From Chloroflexota bacterium (lineage in GTDB: Bacteria > Chloroflexota > Limnocylindria > QHBO01): a stretch of 5,687 nucleotides of DNA. Location of the stretch: contig VBJP01000096.1 in the NCBI GenBank assembly GCA_005880165.1, forward strand, positions 1 through 5,687. Reading direction: 5' to 3'. Shown here in pieces: positions 5,453 through 5,687 of this stretch. Position numbers and translations under genes: made by a program. The notes under the pieces are model-generated. The model had not been told where the DNA came from, did not search any database, and worked only from the letters and a program-made list of their open reading frames with translations. Numbering within the stretch: position 1 is the first letter of the stretch; the number at the start of each line of letters is the position of its first letter.

Positions 5453-5478
5453 TGGCACACCTCCCAATGGTGTCGCCA
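5453..5478 (-). promoter_or_regulatory. Leader hairpin covering the YggT Shine-Dalgarno
   Basis: On the minus-strand mRNA, TGGC-g-ACACC pairs with GGTGTGCCA over 9 base pairs with one bulge, around a 7-base loop ATTGGGA. The ribosome-binding GGGAGG (5460-5465) is split between the loop and the 3' arm, and the start codon lies 4 bases beyond the stem. Folded, it should hinder ribosome binding. The pairing is seen in the sequence; regulation is inferred. Confidence 0.45.
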
Positions 5479-5520
5479 CGCATGGGAAGCACGATCCGTG
5501 CCACCAGGTGGACCGCGACG

Positions 5521-5687
5521 TTACTCGCGGAATCCGTGCTCCCCGACGAGCGGAACGAATACCACCGGCTCCACCTCGCGCTGGGTGAAGGCGGACCCGT
5601 TTCGCACCACGACGGTCAGCCACTGCTGCTCGCGGGTGCCGACCGGCATCACCAGGCGTCCGCGATCAGGCGAGAGCTGCTCGAGGA
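5521..5687 (-). CDS. pcm: Protein-L-isoaspartate O-methyltransferase, C-terminal fragment
   Basis: Only the last 54 residues and the stop are in the window; the gene enters from the right edge, with two bases of a split codon. The enzyme uses S-adenosylmethionine to methylate isoaspartyl residues in damaged proteins, starting their repair in the cytoplasm. The fragment reads LEQLSPDRGRLVMPVG (1-16), then a hydrophobic strand QWLTVVVRNG, then VEPVVFVPLVGEHGF (38-52). This is the usual C-terminus of the family: a Gly-Arg-Leu-Val-x-Pro-Val-Gly strand and the closing FVPLxGxxG segment. The catalytic and cofactor sites lie outside the window. The stop TAA is at 5521-5523. The identification is by pattern recognition over a short piece, but the two motifs and their spacing agree well. 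Confidence 0.82.
   Translation of the reverse strand, partial: LEQLSPDRGRLVMPVGTREQQWLTVVVRNGSAFTQREVEPVVFVPLVGEHGFRE

Noticed and set aside
5501..5511. Palindrome CCACCAGGTGG between pcm and the YggT gene
   Set aside because: Its arms are 5 bases around a single central base, so it cannot form a hairpin loop without losing pairs, and it has no partner site nearby.

Overview
The window is GC-rich bacterial DNA with short intergenic gaps and ordinary chromosomal gene content. I see no insertion sequence, phage gene, CRISPR array, rRNA or tRNA. The GC richness, the promoter layout (near-consensus -35/-10 boxes almost touching the start codon) and the family mix (DrrAB-type ABC exporter, mycobacterial-type VapBC, YggT) suggest a high-GC lineage such as Chloroflexota or Actinomycetota. 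That placement is inference only.

Layout. (1) Positions 1-2214, minus strand: a small single-span membrane protein, then a DrrA-like ABC ATPase, then a DrrB-like ABC-2 permease that runs off the left edge. ATPase and permease overlap by 4 bases (GTGA) and would form one exporter of unknown substrate. (2) Positions 2215-2396: a divergent intergenic region. Its left part holds the Shine-Dalgarno sequence and a leader hairpin of the small membrane protein. Its right part holds a strong promoter overlaid by ATGATG/CATCAT half-sites. (3) Positions 2397-3073, plus strand: a VapB antitoxin and VapC PIN-domain toxin overlapping by 4 bases (TTGA), then at 3109-3456 a three-span membrane protein resembling DUF5658. 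(4) Positions 3529-4848, plus strand: a GT4 glycosyltransferase with its own promoter. (5) Positions 4849-5025: a convergent gap with two terminator-like hairpins. (6) Positions 5026-5687, minus strand: a YggT-family membrane protein preceded by the C-terminal end of protein-L-isoaspartate O-methyltransferase (pcm), which enters from the right edge.

The units look functionally independent: drug or lipid export, a toxin-antitoxin pair, a glycosyltransferase, and a protein-repair/membrane pair. I did not find a clearly new multi-gene system. The points most worth a second look are regulatory. Two genes, possibly three, have a -10 hexamer 7-10 bases before the start codon and so look leaderless. 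The vapBC promoter carries a nested half-site array. A similar hairpin directly follows two neighbouring stop codons and differs by one compensated base pair. The ribosome-binding site of the YggT gene lies inside a predicted hairpin.
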